NCBI RefSeq assembly: GCF_001748085.1
Contig: NZ_BBZK01000005.1
Location: 248,001 to 312,000, forward strand
Reading direction: 5' to 3'
Source: Streptomyces sp. TP-A0874
GTDB taxonomy: Bacteria; Actinomycetota; Actinomycetes; Streptomycetales; Streptomycetaceae
DNA length: 64,000 nt
Under the pieces are notes generated by a model, which searched no databases, was not told where the DNA came from, and saw only the letters and a list, made by a program, of their open reading frames with translations. A program made the translations under genes and the position numbers. Below, piece after piece: positions 25,928-34,600 of the stretch (its first letter is position 1; each line of letters starts with the position of its first letter).

Positions 25928-26964
25928 CTCTTCCGCAGTTCGGAGACGATGCCGAAACCCGCCGCGGCGACGGGCACCGCCAGCAGCATCCCGAGGATCC
26001 CGGCGAGGCTCGCCCCGGCGGCCAGCGCGAGCAGCACCAGCGCCGGATGCATGTGGACCGTCCGGCTCTGGATCACCGGCTGCAGCACGTGCCCTTCCAG
26101 CAGCTGCACGGCCAGCACCACCCCCAGGGCCCAGAGCGCGATCACGAAGCCGCGGTCCGCGAGCGCGACCAGGACGGCGGCGGTGCCGGAGAAGAAGGCC
26201 CCCAGGTAGGGGATGTAGCCGCCGACGAAGACCAGGGCGCCCAGCCCCACCGCACCCGGCACCCGCAGGATCAGCAGCCCCACGTAGATGCAGACCGCGT
26301 CGATGAGCGCGATGAGCGTGGTACCGCGCATGAAGCCCTCGACGGCCTGGAAGGCACGTCGGGCGATCGCCTCCACCCGGGGCGCGGAGTGCCGCGGCAC
26401 CCAGCTGTAGACGGTCCGCATGGCGCGGTCCGAGTCCCGCAGGAAGAAGAAGGTGAGCAGCAGCGCCAGGAGGGCGGTGGCCACCAGCTGTGAGACGACG
26501 CTCAGCCCGGACACCAGTCCGGTGGCAGCCGAGCCGCCGAACCTCGTGGCCATGTTCTTGAGGTTGCCGGCCACGTCGTCGAGGGAGAGACCGGTTCCGG
26601 CGACGTGTGTGGAGAGCTGCTGGGCGGCCCTCTTCACCGAGTCGATGATCTGGCCGCCGCTGTCGATGAGGGCGCTGACCACGATGTACCCGATGCCGCC
26701 GACGACCGCGAGCAGCGCGGTGCAGGTGAGGAAGGCGGCCAGCGAACGGCCCAGCCGGAGCCGGACCAGTAGGCGGTACAGCGGCCCGAGCAGTGCGGCG
26801 CCGAGTACGGCGAGCAGCACCGGGGTGACCACCGCGCCGAGCTCCACGCAGAGCCAGACGCCGATCGCGGCGACGGCGGTGACCAGCAGCACCACCGCGC
26901 ACCAGGCGGCCACGCGGCGTGCACCGCGCGGCAGCAGCGGTTCAGCATCCGGTGGGGTCGGCAC
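25813..26964 (-). CDS. AI-2E family (TqsA/PerM-like) membrane protein
   Basis: 383 residues with about seven to eight membrane helices: WCAVVLLVTAVAAIGVWL, PVLLAVLGAALLGPLYRLL, LLAVVGGIGYIVVSALI, LVATALLALLLTFFFLRD and others. The family core is seen in MRGTTLIALIDAVCIYVGLLILRVPGAVGLGALVFVGGYIPYLGAF and QPVIQSRTVHMHPALVLLALAAGASLAGILGMLLAVP. The family exports or passes various small molecules or ions; the substrate is unknown. The Ser/Gly/Asp-rich last 40 residues are antisense to the end of the SpoIIE-type gene. Confidence 0.92.
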   Translation of the reverse strand: MPTPPDAEPLLPRGARRVAAWCAVVLLVTAVAAIGVWLCVELGAVVTPVLLAVLGAALLGPLYRLLVRLRLGRSLAAFLTCTALLAVVGGIGYIVVSALIDSGGQIIDSVKRAAQQLSTHVAGTGLSLDDVAGNLKNMATRFGGSAATGLVSGLSVVSQLVATALLALLLTFFFLRDSDRAMRTVYSWVPRHSAPRVEAIARRAFQAVEGFMRGTTLIALIDAVCIYVGLLILRVPGAVGLGALVFVGGYIPYLGAFFSGTAAVLVALADRGFVIALWALGVVLAVQLLEGHVLQPVIQSRTVHMHPALVLLALAAGASLAGILGMLLAVPVAAAGFGIVSELRKSYSDSISDADGPGSASGSAGSSASSSSDNEPPGSGAFS

Positions 26965-27020
26965 CGCTCCAGCTCACCACGGCCCCACCGCCGTATCGCT
27001 TCCGACGAGTCCGCTCGGGT

Positions 27021-27077
27021 GACCCCACGGGACGCGCGAGGGGCGGACCGCGATGGCCCGCCCCTCGCCCGTGGGTC
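27021..27077 (-). terminator. Terminator-like hairpin after pirin gene
   Basis: CGAGGGGCGG (27037-27046) pairs with CCGCCCCTCG (27058-27067), and outer arms 27021-27031 and 27068-27077 extend the stem with one bulged base. Confidence 0.6.
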
Positions 27078-27089
27078 CCGCCCCTGCGC

Positions 27090-28037
27090 TCAGGCGGCCG
27101 GTACCGTCCCGAGACGGCCGGCCTGGAAGTCCTCGAAGGCCTGCGCCAGCTCGGCGTGGGTGTTCATCACGAACGGCCCGTACTGCATCATCGGCTCCCG
27201 GATCGGCCGGCCACCGAGCAGCACCACCTCGAGGTTCTCGCTGCGGGAGTCCTGGCTGTCGTCGGCCCGGACGGTCATCGAGTCACCCGCCCCGAAGACG
27301 ACCGCCTGGCCCGACTTGAAGGGCCGTCGCCCCTCGCCGGCGGTGCCGCTGCCGGCCAGACCGTAGGCGAGGGCGTTGAAGTCGGCCCGCCAGGGCAGCG
27401 TCAGCCGGGCACCCGGGCTCACCGAGGCGTGGATCATCGTGATGGGGGTGTGGGTGGCCCCCGGACCCTCGTGTCCTGCGATGTCGCCGGCGATCAACCG
27501 GATCAGCGCCCCGCCGTCCTCCGAGGTGAGCAGTCTGACCTGACCACCGCGGATGTCCTGGTACTTCGGTGCGAGCATCTTGTCCTTGGCGGGCAGGTTG
27601 ACCCACAGCTGGAGCCCGTGGAAGAGGCCGCCGGACATGACCAGCTCCTCCGGCGGGGTCTCGATGTGCAGCAGCCCGGAGCCGGCGGTCATCCACTGGG
27701 TGTCACCGTCGGTGATGGCACCGCCCCCGCCGTGCGAGTCCCGGTGGATGAAGGCGCCGTCGATGATGTACGTGACGGTCTCGAAGCCGCGGTGGGGGTG
27801 CCAGGGGGTGCCCTTCGGCTCACCGGCGGCGTAGTCCACCTCCCCCATCTGGTCCATCATGATGAAGGGGTCCAGGTTCCGGTAGTGGATACCGGCGAAG
27901 GCCCGGCGCACCGGGAAACCCTCCCCCTCGAAACCGCTGGGCGCGGTGGAGACGGCGCGCACCGGGCGGGGGGTTCCTTCGGCGGGCGGGTGGATTCGGG
28001 GCAGGGTCAGCGGGTTCTCTACGGTCACGGCGGGCAT
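27090..28037 (-). CDS. Pirin-family protein
   Basis: 315 residues with the bicupin pirin fold. The metal ligands are visible: His80 and His82 in WHPHRGFETVTYII, and His124 and Glu126 in GLLHIETPPEE. These match the four Fe-binding positions of known pirins. Family members are quercetinase-like dioxygenases or redox-sensing regulators; which applies is unknown. Start ATG 28037 has GGAGG eight bases before it. A palindromic operator candidate lies 33 bp upstream, so expression is probably controlled by a repressor that is not encoded nearby. Confidence 0.93.
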   Translation of the reverse strand: MPAVTVENPLTLPRIHPPAEGTPRPVRAVSTAPSGFEGEGFPVRRAFAGIHYRNLDPFIMMDQMGEVDYAAGEPKGTPWHPHRGFETVTYIIDGAFIHRDSHGGGGAITDGDTQWMTAGSGLLHIETPPEELVMSGGLFHGLQLWVNLPAKDKMLAPKYQDIRGGQVRLLTSEDGGALIRLIAGDIAGHEGPGATHTPITMIHASVSPGARLTLPWRADFNALAYGLAGSGTAGEGRRPFKSGQAVVFGAGDSMTVRADDSQDSRSENLEVVLLGGRPIREPMMQYGPFVMNTHAELAQAFEDFQAGRLGTVPAA

Positions 28038-28069
28038 GGCGGCCTCCTGGGTTCTGTACGCCCAATCTA

Positions 28070-28090
28070 GTTGAACATTTAACGTTCAAC
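28070..28090. promoter_or_regulatory. Palindromic operator upstream of pirin gene
   Basis: GTTGAAC-N7-GTTCAAC, a perfect 7-bp inverted repeat with AT-rich centre (ATTTAAC), in otherwise GC-rich DNA, ending 33 bp before the pirin start. The form is typical for a dimeric MarR- or TetR-type repressor. Confidence 0.65.
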
Positions 28091-28113
28091 AAGGCCGCCT
28101 GATTCCCGCCCGC

Positions 28114-28605
28114 TCAGCCGTACATCCGCTGCATGGCGAAGTCGACCATCTTCTCCACCGCCTCGGCGTCGAAGACCATCCGGTGGTCGCCCTCCATGTC
28201 CAGCACGAAGCCGTACCCGGTGGGCAGCAGGTCCAGCACCTCGGCTCCGGTGATGACGAAGTACTTGGAGTCCTTGCCCGCGTAGCGGCGCAGCTCCTTG
28301 AGCGTGGTGAACATCGGGATCACCGGCTGCTGGGTGTTGTGCAACGCCAGGAAGCCCGGCCCCTCGCCGCGGGGGCAGTAGACCTTCGAGGTCAGCAGGG
28401 TGTGCTGGAAGTCCTCGGCGGCCATCGAGCCGGTGGTGAACGCCCGCACCGCGTCCGCGAGCGACGGCGGCGAGGGCTCCGGGTAGTGCGGCTGCTGACC
28501 GTACCCGGCGTGCTGTGACTGCTGGTGCGGCTGCCCCTGCTGAGGCGGAGGCGGCGGGGCGGCGTACTGCTGCCCCAAACCGACGTTCTGGTCGTAGCCG
28601 TACAT
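28114..28605 (-). CDS. SseB-domain protein with Gln/Pro-rich N-terminus
   Basis: 163 residues. Residues 1-45 are rich in Gln, Pro and Tyr (QQYAAPPPPPQQGQPHQQSQH); residues 50-163 form an SseB-like domain (LADAVRAFTTGSMAAEDFQHTLLTSKVYCPRGEGPGFLAL, VIPMFTTLKELRRYAG, LPTGYGFVLDMEGDHRMVFDAEAV). The function of these actinobacterial SseB-domain proteins is not established. ATG 28605 lies seven to eight bases after a TAGGCT that looks like a -10 box (28618-28613), so the mRNA may be leaderless. Confidence 0.85.
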   Translation of the reverse strand: MYGYDQNVGLGQQYAAPPPPPQQGQPHQQSQHAGYGQQPHYPEPSPPSLADAVRAFTTGSMAAEDFQHTLLTSKVYCPRGEGPGFLALHNTQQPVIPMFTTLKELRRYAGKDSKYFVITGAEVLDLLPTGYGFVLDMEGDHRMVFDAEAVEKMVDFAMQRMYG

Positions 28606-28764
28606 GCGCACAAGCCTACTGAGTCCCGGAGCGTGCTGGGTCACAGTTGGGCCAGGAGGGCTTGCCTCTTATTACTGACGGGTAGCATCATGGTGAGACA
28701 CCGCCTGACACCACGATGACCAGGGGGGTCCACCCTCCCTCCCGAAGCAAACGGAGCCGTCGCC

Positions 28765-30591
28765 ATGGGCCACTACAAGTCGAATCTCCGGGACATCGAG
28801 TTCAACCTCTTCGAAGTCTTCGACCGCGACCAGCTGTACGGCACCGGCCCCTTCGCGGAGATGGACGTCGAGACCGCGAAGAGCGTCCTGACCGAGATCG
28901 CCCGCCTGGCGGAGAACGAGCTGGCCGCCTCCTTCGAGGACGCCGACCGGAACCCCCCGGTCTTCGATCCGGAGACGAACACCGCCCCCGTGCCGGACTC
29001 CTTCAAGAAGAGCTACCAGGCCTTCATGGACGCCGAGTGGTGGCGGCTGGGCATCCCCGAGGAACTGGGCGGCACCAGCACCCCGCGCTCACTGCTCTGG
29101 GGCTTCGCCGAGACGGTGCTCGGCTCCAACCCGGCCGTGTGGATGTACGCCTCCGGCCCGGCGTTCGCCGGCGTCCTCTTCGAGGAGGGCACCCCCGAGC
29201 AGCGGCGGATGGCCGAACTCGTGGTGGAGAAGCAGTGGGGCGCCACCATGGTGCTGACCGAGCCGGACGCCGGCTCGGACGTCGGCGCGGGCCGCACGAA
29301 GGCGGTGCGCCAGGAGGACGGCTCCTGGCACATCGAGGGCGTGAAGCGCTTCATCACCTCCGGTGAACACGACATGTCGGACAACATCATCCACTACGTG
29401 CTCGCCCGGCCGGAGGGCCACGGCCCCGGCACAAAGGGCCTCTCGCTCTTCATCGTGCCCAAGTACGACTTCGACTGGGAGACCGGCGAACTCGGCGAGC
29501 GGAACGGTGTCTACGCCACCAACGTCGAGCACAAGATGGGCCTCAAGGCCTCGAACACCTGCGAGATGACCTTCGGCGACCGGCACCCGGCCAAGGGCTG
29601 GCTGCTCGGCGAGAAGCACGACGGCATCCGCCAGATGTTCAAGATCATCGAGTTCGCGCGGATGATGGTCGGCACGAAGGCGATCGCCACCCTCTCCACC
29701 GGCTACCTCAACGCCCTGGAGTACGCCAAGGGCCGGGTGCAGGGTCCGGACCTGGCCGCCTTCACCGACAAGTCCGCCCCCCGGGTCACCATCACCCACC
29801 ACCCGGACGTGCGCCGCTCCCTGATGACCCAGAAGGCCTATGTCGAAGGCATGCGCGCGCTCGTCCTCTACACCGCCACCGTCCAGGACGCGATCCTGGT
29901 CAAGGAGGCCGCCGGGGAGGACGCCTCCGCCGAGCACCGCCTCAACGACCTGCTGCTGCCGATCGTCAAGGGCTACGGCTCGGAGCGGTCCTACGAGCAG
30001 CTGGCGCAGTCGCTCCAGACCTTCGGCGGCTCCGGGTATCTCCAGGAGTACCCGATCGAGCAGTACATCCGGGACGCCAAGATCGACACCCTCTACGAGG
30101 GCACCACGGCCATCCAGGGCCAGGACTACTTCTTCCGCAAGATCGTCCGGGACCAGGGGCAGGCGCTCGGCGCGCTCGCCGAGGAGATCAAGAAGTTCCT
30201 CGCCGAGGCCGCGGGGGGCAAGGAGCTCGCCGGGGCCCGGGACCAGTTGGCCAAGGCGGCCGGCGACCTGGAGGCGATCGTCGGCACCATGCTGACGGAC
30301 CTCTCGGCCACCGAGAAGGACGTGAAGTCGATCTACAAGGTCGGCCTCAACACCACCCGTCTGCTGATGGCCTCCGGTGACGTCGTCGTCGGCTACCTGC
30401 TGCTCCGCGGAGCGGCGGTCGCCCTCGGCAAGCTCGACTCGGCGTCCGCCAAGGACCGCTCCTTCTACCAGGGCAAGATCGCCGCGGCGAAGTTCTTCGC
30501 GGACACCGTGCTCCCCGGGGTCGCCGTCGAGCGCCGGCTGGCCGAGTCGGTCGACGACTCCCTTATGGAGCTGGACGAGGCCGCCTTCTGA
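28765..30591 (+). CDS. Acyl-CoA dehydrogenase
   Basis: A 608-residue FAD flavoprotein that introduces the trans-2 double bond in acyl-CoA beta-oxidation. The family signature is [19 protein letters not shown], then [11 protein letters not shown], the FAD/substrate segment [37 protein letters not shown] (including the likely catalytic glutamate in YEGTT), and an extra C-terminal helical domain typical of the long AcdA/FadE5 type. The 5' region shares 159 bp with the divergent sseB-like gene. A possible -10 TAGCAT stands at 28683-28688. A 20-bp hairpin follows. Confidence 0.95.
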   Translation: MGHYKSNLRDIEFNLFEVFDRDQLYGTGPFAEMDVETAKSVLTEIARLAENELAASFEDADRNPPVFDPETNTAPVPDSFKKSYQAFMDAEWWRLGIPEELGGTSTPRSLLWGFAETVLGSNPAVWMYASGPAFAGVLFEEGTPEQRRMAELVVEKQWGATMVLTEPDAGSDVGAGRTKAVRQEDGSWHIEGVKRFITSGEHDMSDNIIHYVLARPEGHGPGTKGLSLFIVPKYDFDWETGELGERNGVYATNVEHKMGLKASNTCEMTFGDRHPAKGWLLGEKHDGIRQMFKIIEFARMMVGTKAIATLSTGYLNALEYAKGRVQGPDLAAFTDKSAPRVTITHHPDVRRSLMTQKAYVEGMRALVLYTATVQDAILVKEAAGEDASAEHRLNDLLLPIVKGYGSERSYEQLAQSLQTFGGSGYLQEYPIEQYIRDAKIDTLYEGTTAIQGQDYFFRKIVRDQGQALGALAEEIKKFLAEAAGGKELAGARDQLAKAAGDLEAIVGTMLTDLSATEKDVKSIYKVGLNTTRLLMASGDVVVGYLLLRGAAVALGKLDSASAKDRSFYQGKIAAAKFFADTVLPGVAVERRLAESVDDSLMELDEAAF

Positions 30592-30609
30592 CGGCGGGTC
30601 AGGCCCGAT

Positions 30610-30653
30610 GGACCCCGTACGGCAGCGGCGAGAGCCGCTGCCGTACGGGGTCC
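30610..30653 (+). terminator. Hairpin terminator after acyl-CoA dehydrogenase gene
   Basis: A perfect 20-bp stem, 30610-30629 with 30634-30653, around the loop GAGA, starting 18 bp after the stop. Confidence 0.88.
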
Positions 30654-30776
30654 GCCGTCCGTGGCGCCCCTGACCGCCGACCGGCGCGCGACTACGGTCA
30701 CGGCGCCTTCCGGGCACCGAAGATCACCGGCCGTGCCACGTGCCAGCGGCCGCAGCAGCTCCCTAAGCTAGGACAC

Positions 30777-32069
30777 ATGAGCGAAACTGCCCGCTTCGAC
30801 CGCGGACACACCGACGACCTGATGACCTTCCTCGCGGCGAGCCCCTCGCCGTACCACGCGGTGGCCAACGCCGCCGCGCGACTTGAGAAGGCGGGGTTCC
30901 GGCAGGTCGAGGAGACCGCGGCGTGGGATGGCCGGCCAGGCGGGAAGTACGTGCTGCGGGGCGGTGCCATCGTCGCCTGGTACGTACCCGAAGGCGCCAC
31001 CCCGGCAACCCCCTACCGGATCATCGGGGCCCACACCGACTCCCCCAACCTCCGGGTCAAGCCCCTGCCGGACACCGCCGCGCACGGCTGGCGGCAGATC
31101 GCCGTGGAGATCTACGGCGGCACCCTCCTCAACACCTGGCTCGACCGCGACCTCGGGATCAGCGGCCGGCTCAGCCTGCGCGACGGCTCCTACCGGCTGG
31201 TCAACGTCGACCGGCCGCTGCTGCGGGTCCCGCAGCTCGCCGTCCACCTGGACCGGGCCGTCAACACCGAGGGCCTCAAACTGGACCGGCAGCGCCATAT
31301 GACGCCGATCTGGGGTCTCGGGGAGACACGTGAGGGCGAGCTCATCGACTTCCTCGCCGACGAGATCGGCCTGGCGTCCGGGGAGATCACCGGCTGGGAC
31401 CTCATGCTGCACAGCGTGGAGCCGCCGGCCCTGCTCGGCCGGGACCGCGAACTCCTCGCCGGGCCCCGGATGGACAACCTGCTGTCAGTGCACGCCGGCA
31501 CCGCCGCCCTGGCCGCCGCGGCCGGCAGCGCGGGGCTGCCCCACATCCCCGTACTCGCCGCCTTCGACCACGAGGAGAACGGCAGCCAGTCCGACACCGG
31601 GGCCGACGGCCCGCTGCTCGGCAACGTCCTGGAGCGCTCCGTCTTCGCCCGCGGCGGCGGATACGAGGAACGCGCCCGCGCCTTCGCCGGCACCGTCTGC
31701 CTCTCCTCCGACACCGGCCACGCCGTGCACCCGAACTACGCCGAGCGCCACGAGCCGGGCCACCACCCCGTCCCCAACGGCGGCCCGATCCTGAAGGTCA
31801 ACGTCAACCAGCGGTACGCCACCGACGGGCAGGGCCGAGCGCTCTTCGTCGCCGCCTGCGAGCGGGCCGGAGTGCCGTGGCAGTCCTTCGTCTCCAACAA
31901 CGCGGTGCCCTGCGGCACCACCATCGGACCCATCACCGCGGCCCGACACGGCATCGCCACCGTGGACATCGGCGCGGCCATCCTCTCCATGCACTCCGCT
32001 CGGGAGCTGGCCGGCGCCGACGACCCGTTCCTGCTGGCCAACGCCGTGACGGCGTTCCTGGAGGGCTGA
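30777..32069 (+). CDS. M18-family aspartyl-type aminopeptidase
   Basis: A 430-residue di-zinc metallopeptidase, a tetrahedral cytoplasmic enzyme removing N-terminal acidic or neutral residues. Zinc-site and catalytic motifs are GAHTDSPNLRVKP (His86, Asp88), GPRMDNLLS, FDHEENGSQSDTGADGP, SSDTGHAVHPNYAERHEPGHHP and the late MHSARE histidine. Length is normal for the family. ATG 30777 follows TAAGCT (30764-30769) by seven bases with no ribosome binding site, which suggests a leaderless transcript. Confidence 0.95.
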   Translation: MSETARFDRGHTDDLMTFLAASPSPYHAVANAAARLEKAGFRQVEETAAWDGRPGGKYVLRGGAIVAWYVPEGATPATPYRIIGAHTDSPNLRVKPLPDTAAHGWRQIAVEIYGGTLLNTWLDRDLGISGRLSLRDGSYRLVNVDRPLLRVPQLAVHLDRAVNTEGLKLDRQRHMTPIWGLGETREGELIDFLADEIGLASGEITGWDLMLHSVEPPALLGRDRELLAGPRMDNLLSVHAGTAALAAAAGSAGLPHIPVLAAFDHEENGSQSDTGADGPLLGNVLERSVFARGGGYEERARAFAGTVCLSSDTGHAVHPNYAERHEPGHHPVPNGGPILKVNVNQRYATDGQGRALFVAACERAGVPWQSFVSNNAVPCGTTIGPITAARHGIATVDIGAAILSMHSARELAGADDPFLLANAVTAFLEG

Positions 32070-32107
32070 GCGGCCCGCCGGAAGCGGTACTGAGGACACC
32101 TGACGAC

Positions 32108-32140
32108 CGGAGCCGCCGCCCCTGCCGGGCGGCAGCTCCG
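32108..32140. terminator. Hairpin between convergent aminopeptidase and thioredoxin-NHL genes
   Basis: CGGAGCCGCCGCCC (32108-32121) and GGGCGGCAGCTCCG (32127-32140) pair over 14 positions with one mismatch and a five-base loop. Confidence 0.7.
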
Positions 32141-32168
32141 CTCGTCGAGGCGGGGGCCGCCCCGCCGG

Positions 32169-34007
32169 TTACGGCACCGGGGTGTCCAGACCGGCCAGCA
32201 CCAGCGGCAGCCGGTCCGCTCCACCCGGCGTCAGCCGCACCGGAACACCCCAGTCCTGCTGGTGCACATGGCAGGCCGGGTACTCCACCGCCGGGTCGTC
32301 GTCGCAGGACGCGGCCATCGCCGACACGTGCAGCACGCCTTCGTCCACCCCCTCCGTGAAGACCAGCTCGCGGCCCAGCTCGGTGCCGGTTCCGGAGCCC
32401 GCGGTGAGCAGCTCGGGCGGGGAGGCGCTGACGATCAGCCGGGTCGACGGACCGTAGCGCTCGTCCAGCTTCTGACCGGCCGGTGCCTGGAAGACCACCT
32501 CCAGCCGGAGCCGACCGGGGGCGATCTCCGTCGCGGCCCGCTGGGTGCGGTGGGCCACCGACGCCACCCGCACCGCCTCCTCCGGCAGGCGGAGCCGGGT
32601 CAACCGGTGGCGGGCCGACTCGACCACCACGATGTCGCCCCCGACGAGCGCGGCGTCGGACGGCTCCCGCAAGTCCGTGGCGACCGTGCTGACGGCGTCG
32701 GTGGCCGGGTCGTAGCGCCGCAGCGCGTGGTTGTAGGTGTCGCTGACCACCACCGAGCCGTCCGGCAGGGCGGTGACGCCGAGCGGGTGCTGGAGCAGCG
32801 CCTGACCGGCCGCGCCGTCCCGGTGTCCGAAGTCGAAGAGGCCGCTGCCGACGGCCGTGCGGACCACGAACCCGCCGTCATCCGCCGACTCGGCCGCCGC
32901 CCGCTGAACGTAGCGGAGGGCTGAGGTCTCGGAATCGGCGATCCACAGCCGGTCCCCGTCGGCCGCCAGCCCCGACGGCTGGGCGAACCACGCCTCCTCG
33001 GCCGGCCCGTCCACCAGCCCCTCGTTGGTGGTGCCGGCCGCGGCCCGGACGGTCTCCGTCGCCGGGTCGTAGGTCCAGAGCTGGTGTACACCGGCCATGG
33101 CGATCCAGAGCCGGTCGGCGAACCACGCCACATCCCACGGCGAGGACAGCTCCACCTCGCGGGCCGGGCCGGAGGAGGCCGAGCCCTGCCACCACTGGCG
33201 ACCGGTACCGGCGAGGGTGCTGACCTGCCCGCTCACCGGATCGAAGCGGCGCAGCGCATGGTTGACGGTGTCCGCCACGGCCACGGCGCCGTCCGGGAGC
33301 AGCGCCAGGCCCTGCGGTTCGCTGAACCTGGCCCGCTCCGCGGGCCCGTCAGCCAGACCCCGCTCCGGCGCGCCGACGCGGCGGACCACCGTCTCGCCGT
33401 CCGGCTCCAACTCGACCAGCTGGTGCCGGGTGGTGTCCGAGACCAGCAGGTTGCCGCCGGGCAGGGCCAGTACCTTGCCGGGGAACCGGAGATCGGTGGC
33501 GACGGGCTCCGGGGGGACGTAGGGGCCGTCACCGCGCCGAAGCGTGCCCTTGGTGCCGTGCTGCTCCACCAGTTCGGTCACCAGCTGCTCGATCGCGTGG
33601 GCGTGGCCCTCGCCGGCGTGCTGGGCCACGACGTAGCCCTCCGGGTCGATCACCACCAGAGTCGGCCAGGCGCGTACGGCGTACTGCTTCCAGGTGGCCA
33701 GCTCGGGGTCGTCCAACACCGGGTGGTGCACCTGGTAGCGCTCGACGGCGTCGACGACGGCCTGGTGGTCGGCCTCGTGCACGAACTTCGGCGAGTGCAC
33801 CCCGATGATCACCAGGGAGTCGCGGTGTTTCTCCTCCAGCTCCCGGAGTTCATCGAGGACGTGCAAGCAGTTGATGCAGCAGAAAGTCCAGAAATCAAGC
33901 ACCACGATGCGGCCTCGGAGGGCCGCCAGCGACAGCTCCTTGCCGCCAGTGTTGATCCAGGACCGTCCTTGCAGCTCAGGGGCGCGGACGCGGGGACGCT
34001 TACTCAT
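32169..34007 (-). CDS. Thioredoxin-like and NHL-repeat protein (NHLRC2 type)
   Basis: 612 residues. Residues 10-150 are a TlpA-like thioredoxin fold with WTFCCINCLHVLDEL, giving the CxxC pair Cys44-Ile-Asn-Cys47, and the cis-proline region RAWPTLVVIDPEGYV. Residues about 170-490 contain five or six NHL beta-propeller repeats (for example PQGLALLPDGAVAVADTVNHALRRFDP, and LGVTALPDGSVVVSDTYNHALRRYDP). A C-terminal beta domain follows. No signal peptide, so it is probably cytoplasmic. The architecture matches bacterial homologues of NHLRC2; a redox role is inferred, the substrate unknown. Confidence 0.92.
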   Translation of the reverse strand: MSKRPRVRAPELQGRSWINTGGKELSLAALRGRIVVLDFWTFCCINCLHVLDELRELEEKHRDSLVIIGVHSPKFVHEADHQAVVDAVERYQVHHPVLDDPELATWKQYAVRAWPTLVVIDPEGYVVAQHAGEGHAHAIEQLVTELVEQHGTKGTLRRGDGPYVPPEPVATDLRFPGKVLALPGGNLLVSDTTRHQLVELEPDGETVVRRVGAPERGLADGPAERARFSEPQGLALLPDGAVAVADTVNHALRRFDPVSGQVSTLAGTGRQWWQGSASSGPAREVELSSPWDVAWFADRLWIAMAGVHQLWTYDPATETVRAAAGTTNEGLVDGPAEEAWFAQPSGLAADGDRLWIADSETSALRYVQRAAAESADDGGFVVRTAVGSGLFDFGHRDGAAGQALLQHPLGVTALPDGSVVVSDTYNHALRRYDPATDAVSTVATDLREPSDAALVGGDIVVVESARHRLTRLRLPEEAVRVASVAHRTQRAATEIAPGRLRLEVVFQAPAGQKLDERYGPSTRLIVSASPPELLTAGSGTGTELGRELVFTEGVDEGVLHVSAMAASCDDDPAVEYPACHVHQQDWGVPVRLTPGGADRLPLVLAGLDTPVP

Positions 34008-34093
34008 GTCGTCAAGGGTGCCACCGCCGATCTGGCGGCAGTATCCGGGCCGTGGCGGGGCGGGGCGGACGGGGTTTCGGTCCCAAACACGGC

Positions 34094-34129
34094 GGCGCCG
34101 CCTCCCCGTGGGACGGGGGAGGCGGCGCC
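34094..34129 (-). terminator. Terminator of the 19-residue peptide gene
   Basis: GGCGCCGCCTCCCC (34094-34107) pairs perfectly over 14 bp with 34116-34129, eight-base loop. It lies just past the small peptide stop codon on the minus strand and before the start of the thioredoxin gene. Confidence 0.8.
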
Positions 34130-34156
34130 ACTGTCACGGTGCCTGCTGTTGAGGCC

Positions 34157-34216
34157 TCAGACGAGCCAGCCGACGAAGTGGACGAGGCCGGCGAGCAGGC
34201 TGGTGATGACGTTCAT
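34157..34216 (-). CDS. 19-residue hydrophobic peptide
   Basis: ATG 34216 to TGA 34157 encodes MNVITSLLAGLVHFVGWLV, one membrane-spanning-length hydrophobic helix with no charge except one His. A good ribosome binding site AAGGAG (34232-34227) precedes the start by ten bases, a perfect 14-bp terminator hairpin follows, and an operator-like palindrome lies about 70 bp upstream, so it looks like a complete gene. Size and composition resemble type I toxin peptides or small membrane regulators, but no antisense RNA can be claimed from the sequence. I do not recognise a named family. Confidence 0.7.
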   Translation of the reverse strand: MNVITSLLAGLVHFVGWLV

Positions 34217-34286
34217 GCGGTTCTTTCTCCTTGGCATCTTGTGGGACAAGTTCCTCCGACCGGTGGAACGCCGACCGGAGGGCGGT

Positions 34287-34308
34287 GTGACGATACGTAT
34301 TTCGTCAC
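34287..34308. promoter_or_regulatory. Operator-like palindrome upstream of the small peptide
   Basis: GTGACGA (34287-34293) and TCGTCAC (34302-34308) form a perfect 7-bp inverted repeat around an AT-rich centre containing TACGTA. It could serve the minus-strand peptide gene. The rest of 34217-34600 has no gene that I can support. Confidence 0.55.
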
Positions 34309-34600
34309 TCGCACAACGTAAGCGTCGCGGCAGTCACAGCCATCGCGCAGCCGGTTCGGAGACGATCAACCTTCCGGGTGAAAGTTCGCTCTCTCGTTCG
34401 CCTCGACGAGTGCGACTGGCGCGCCACGCGCCCCGTCCGACAACGAGTCAGGACCAGCCCCGTGAGTGACACCAGGTCACGGAGAAGCGATGGCGCTCCC
34501 GCCCAACCCACAGCAGACCCGGTGGAGTTGCAACGCTACGGTGAGTATTCACCGTCCCATTCGGCGGTCCCACCGGACTTCGGCCAAGGAGCTCTTCCGC

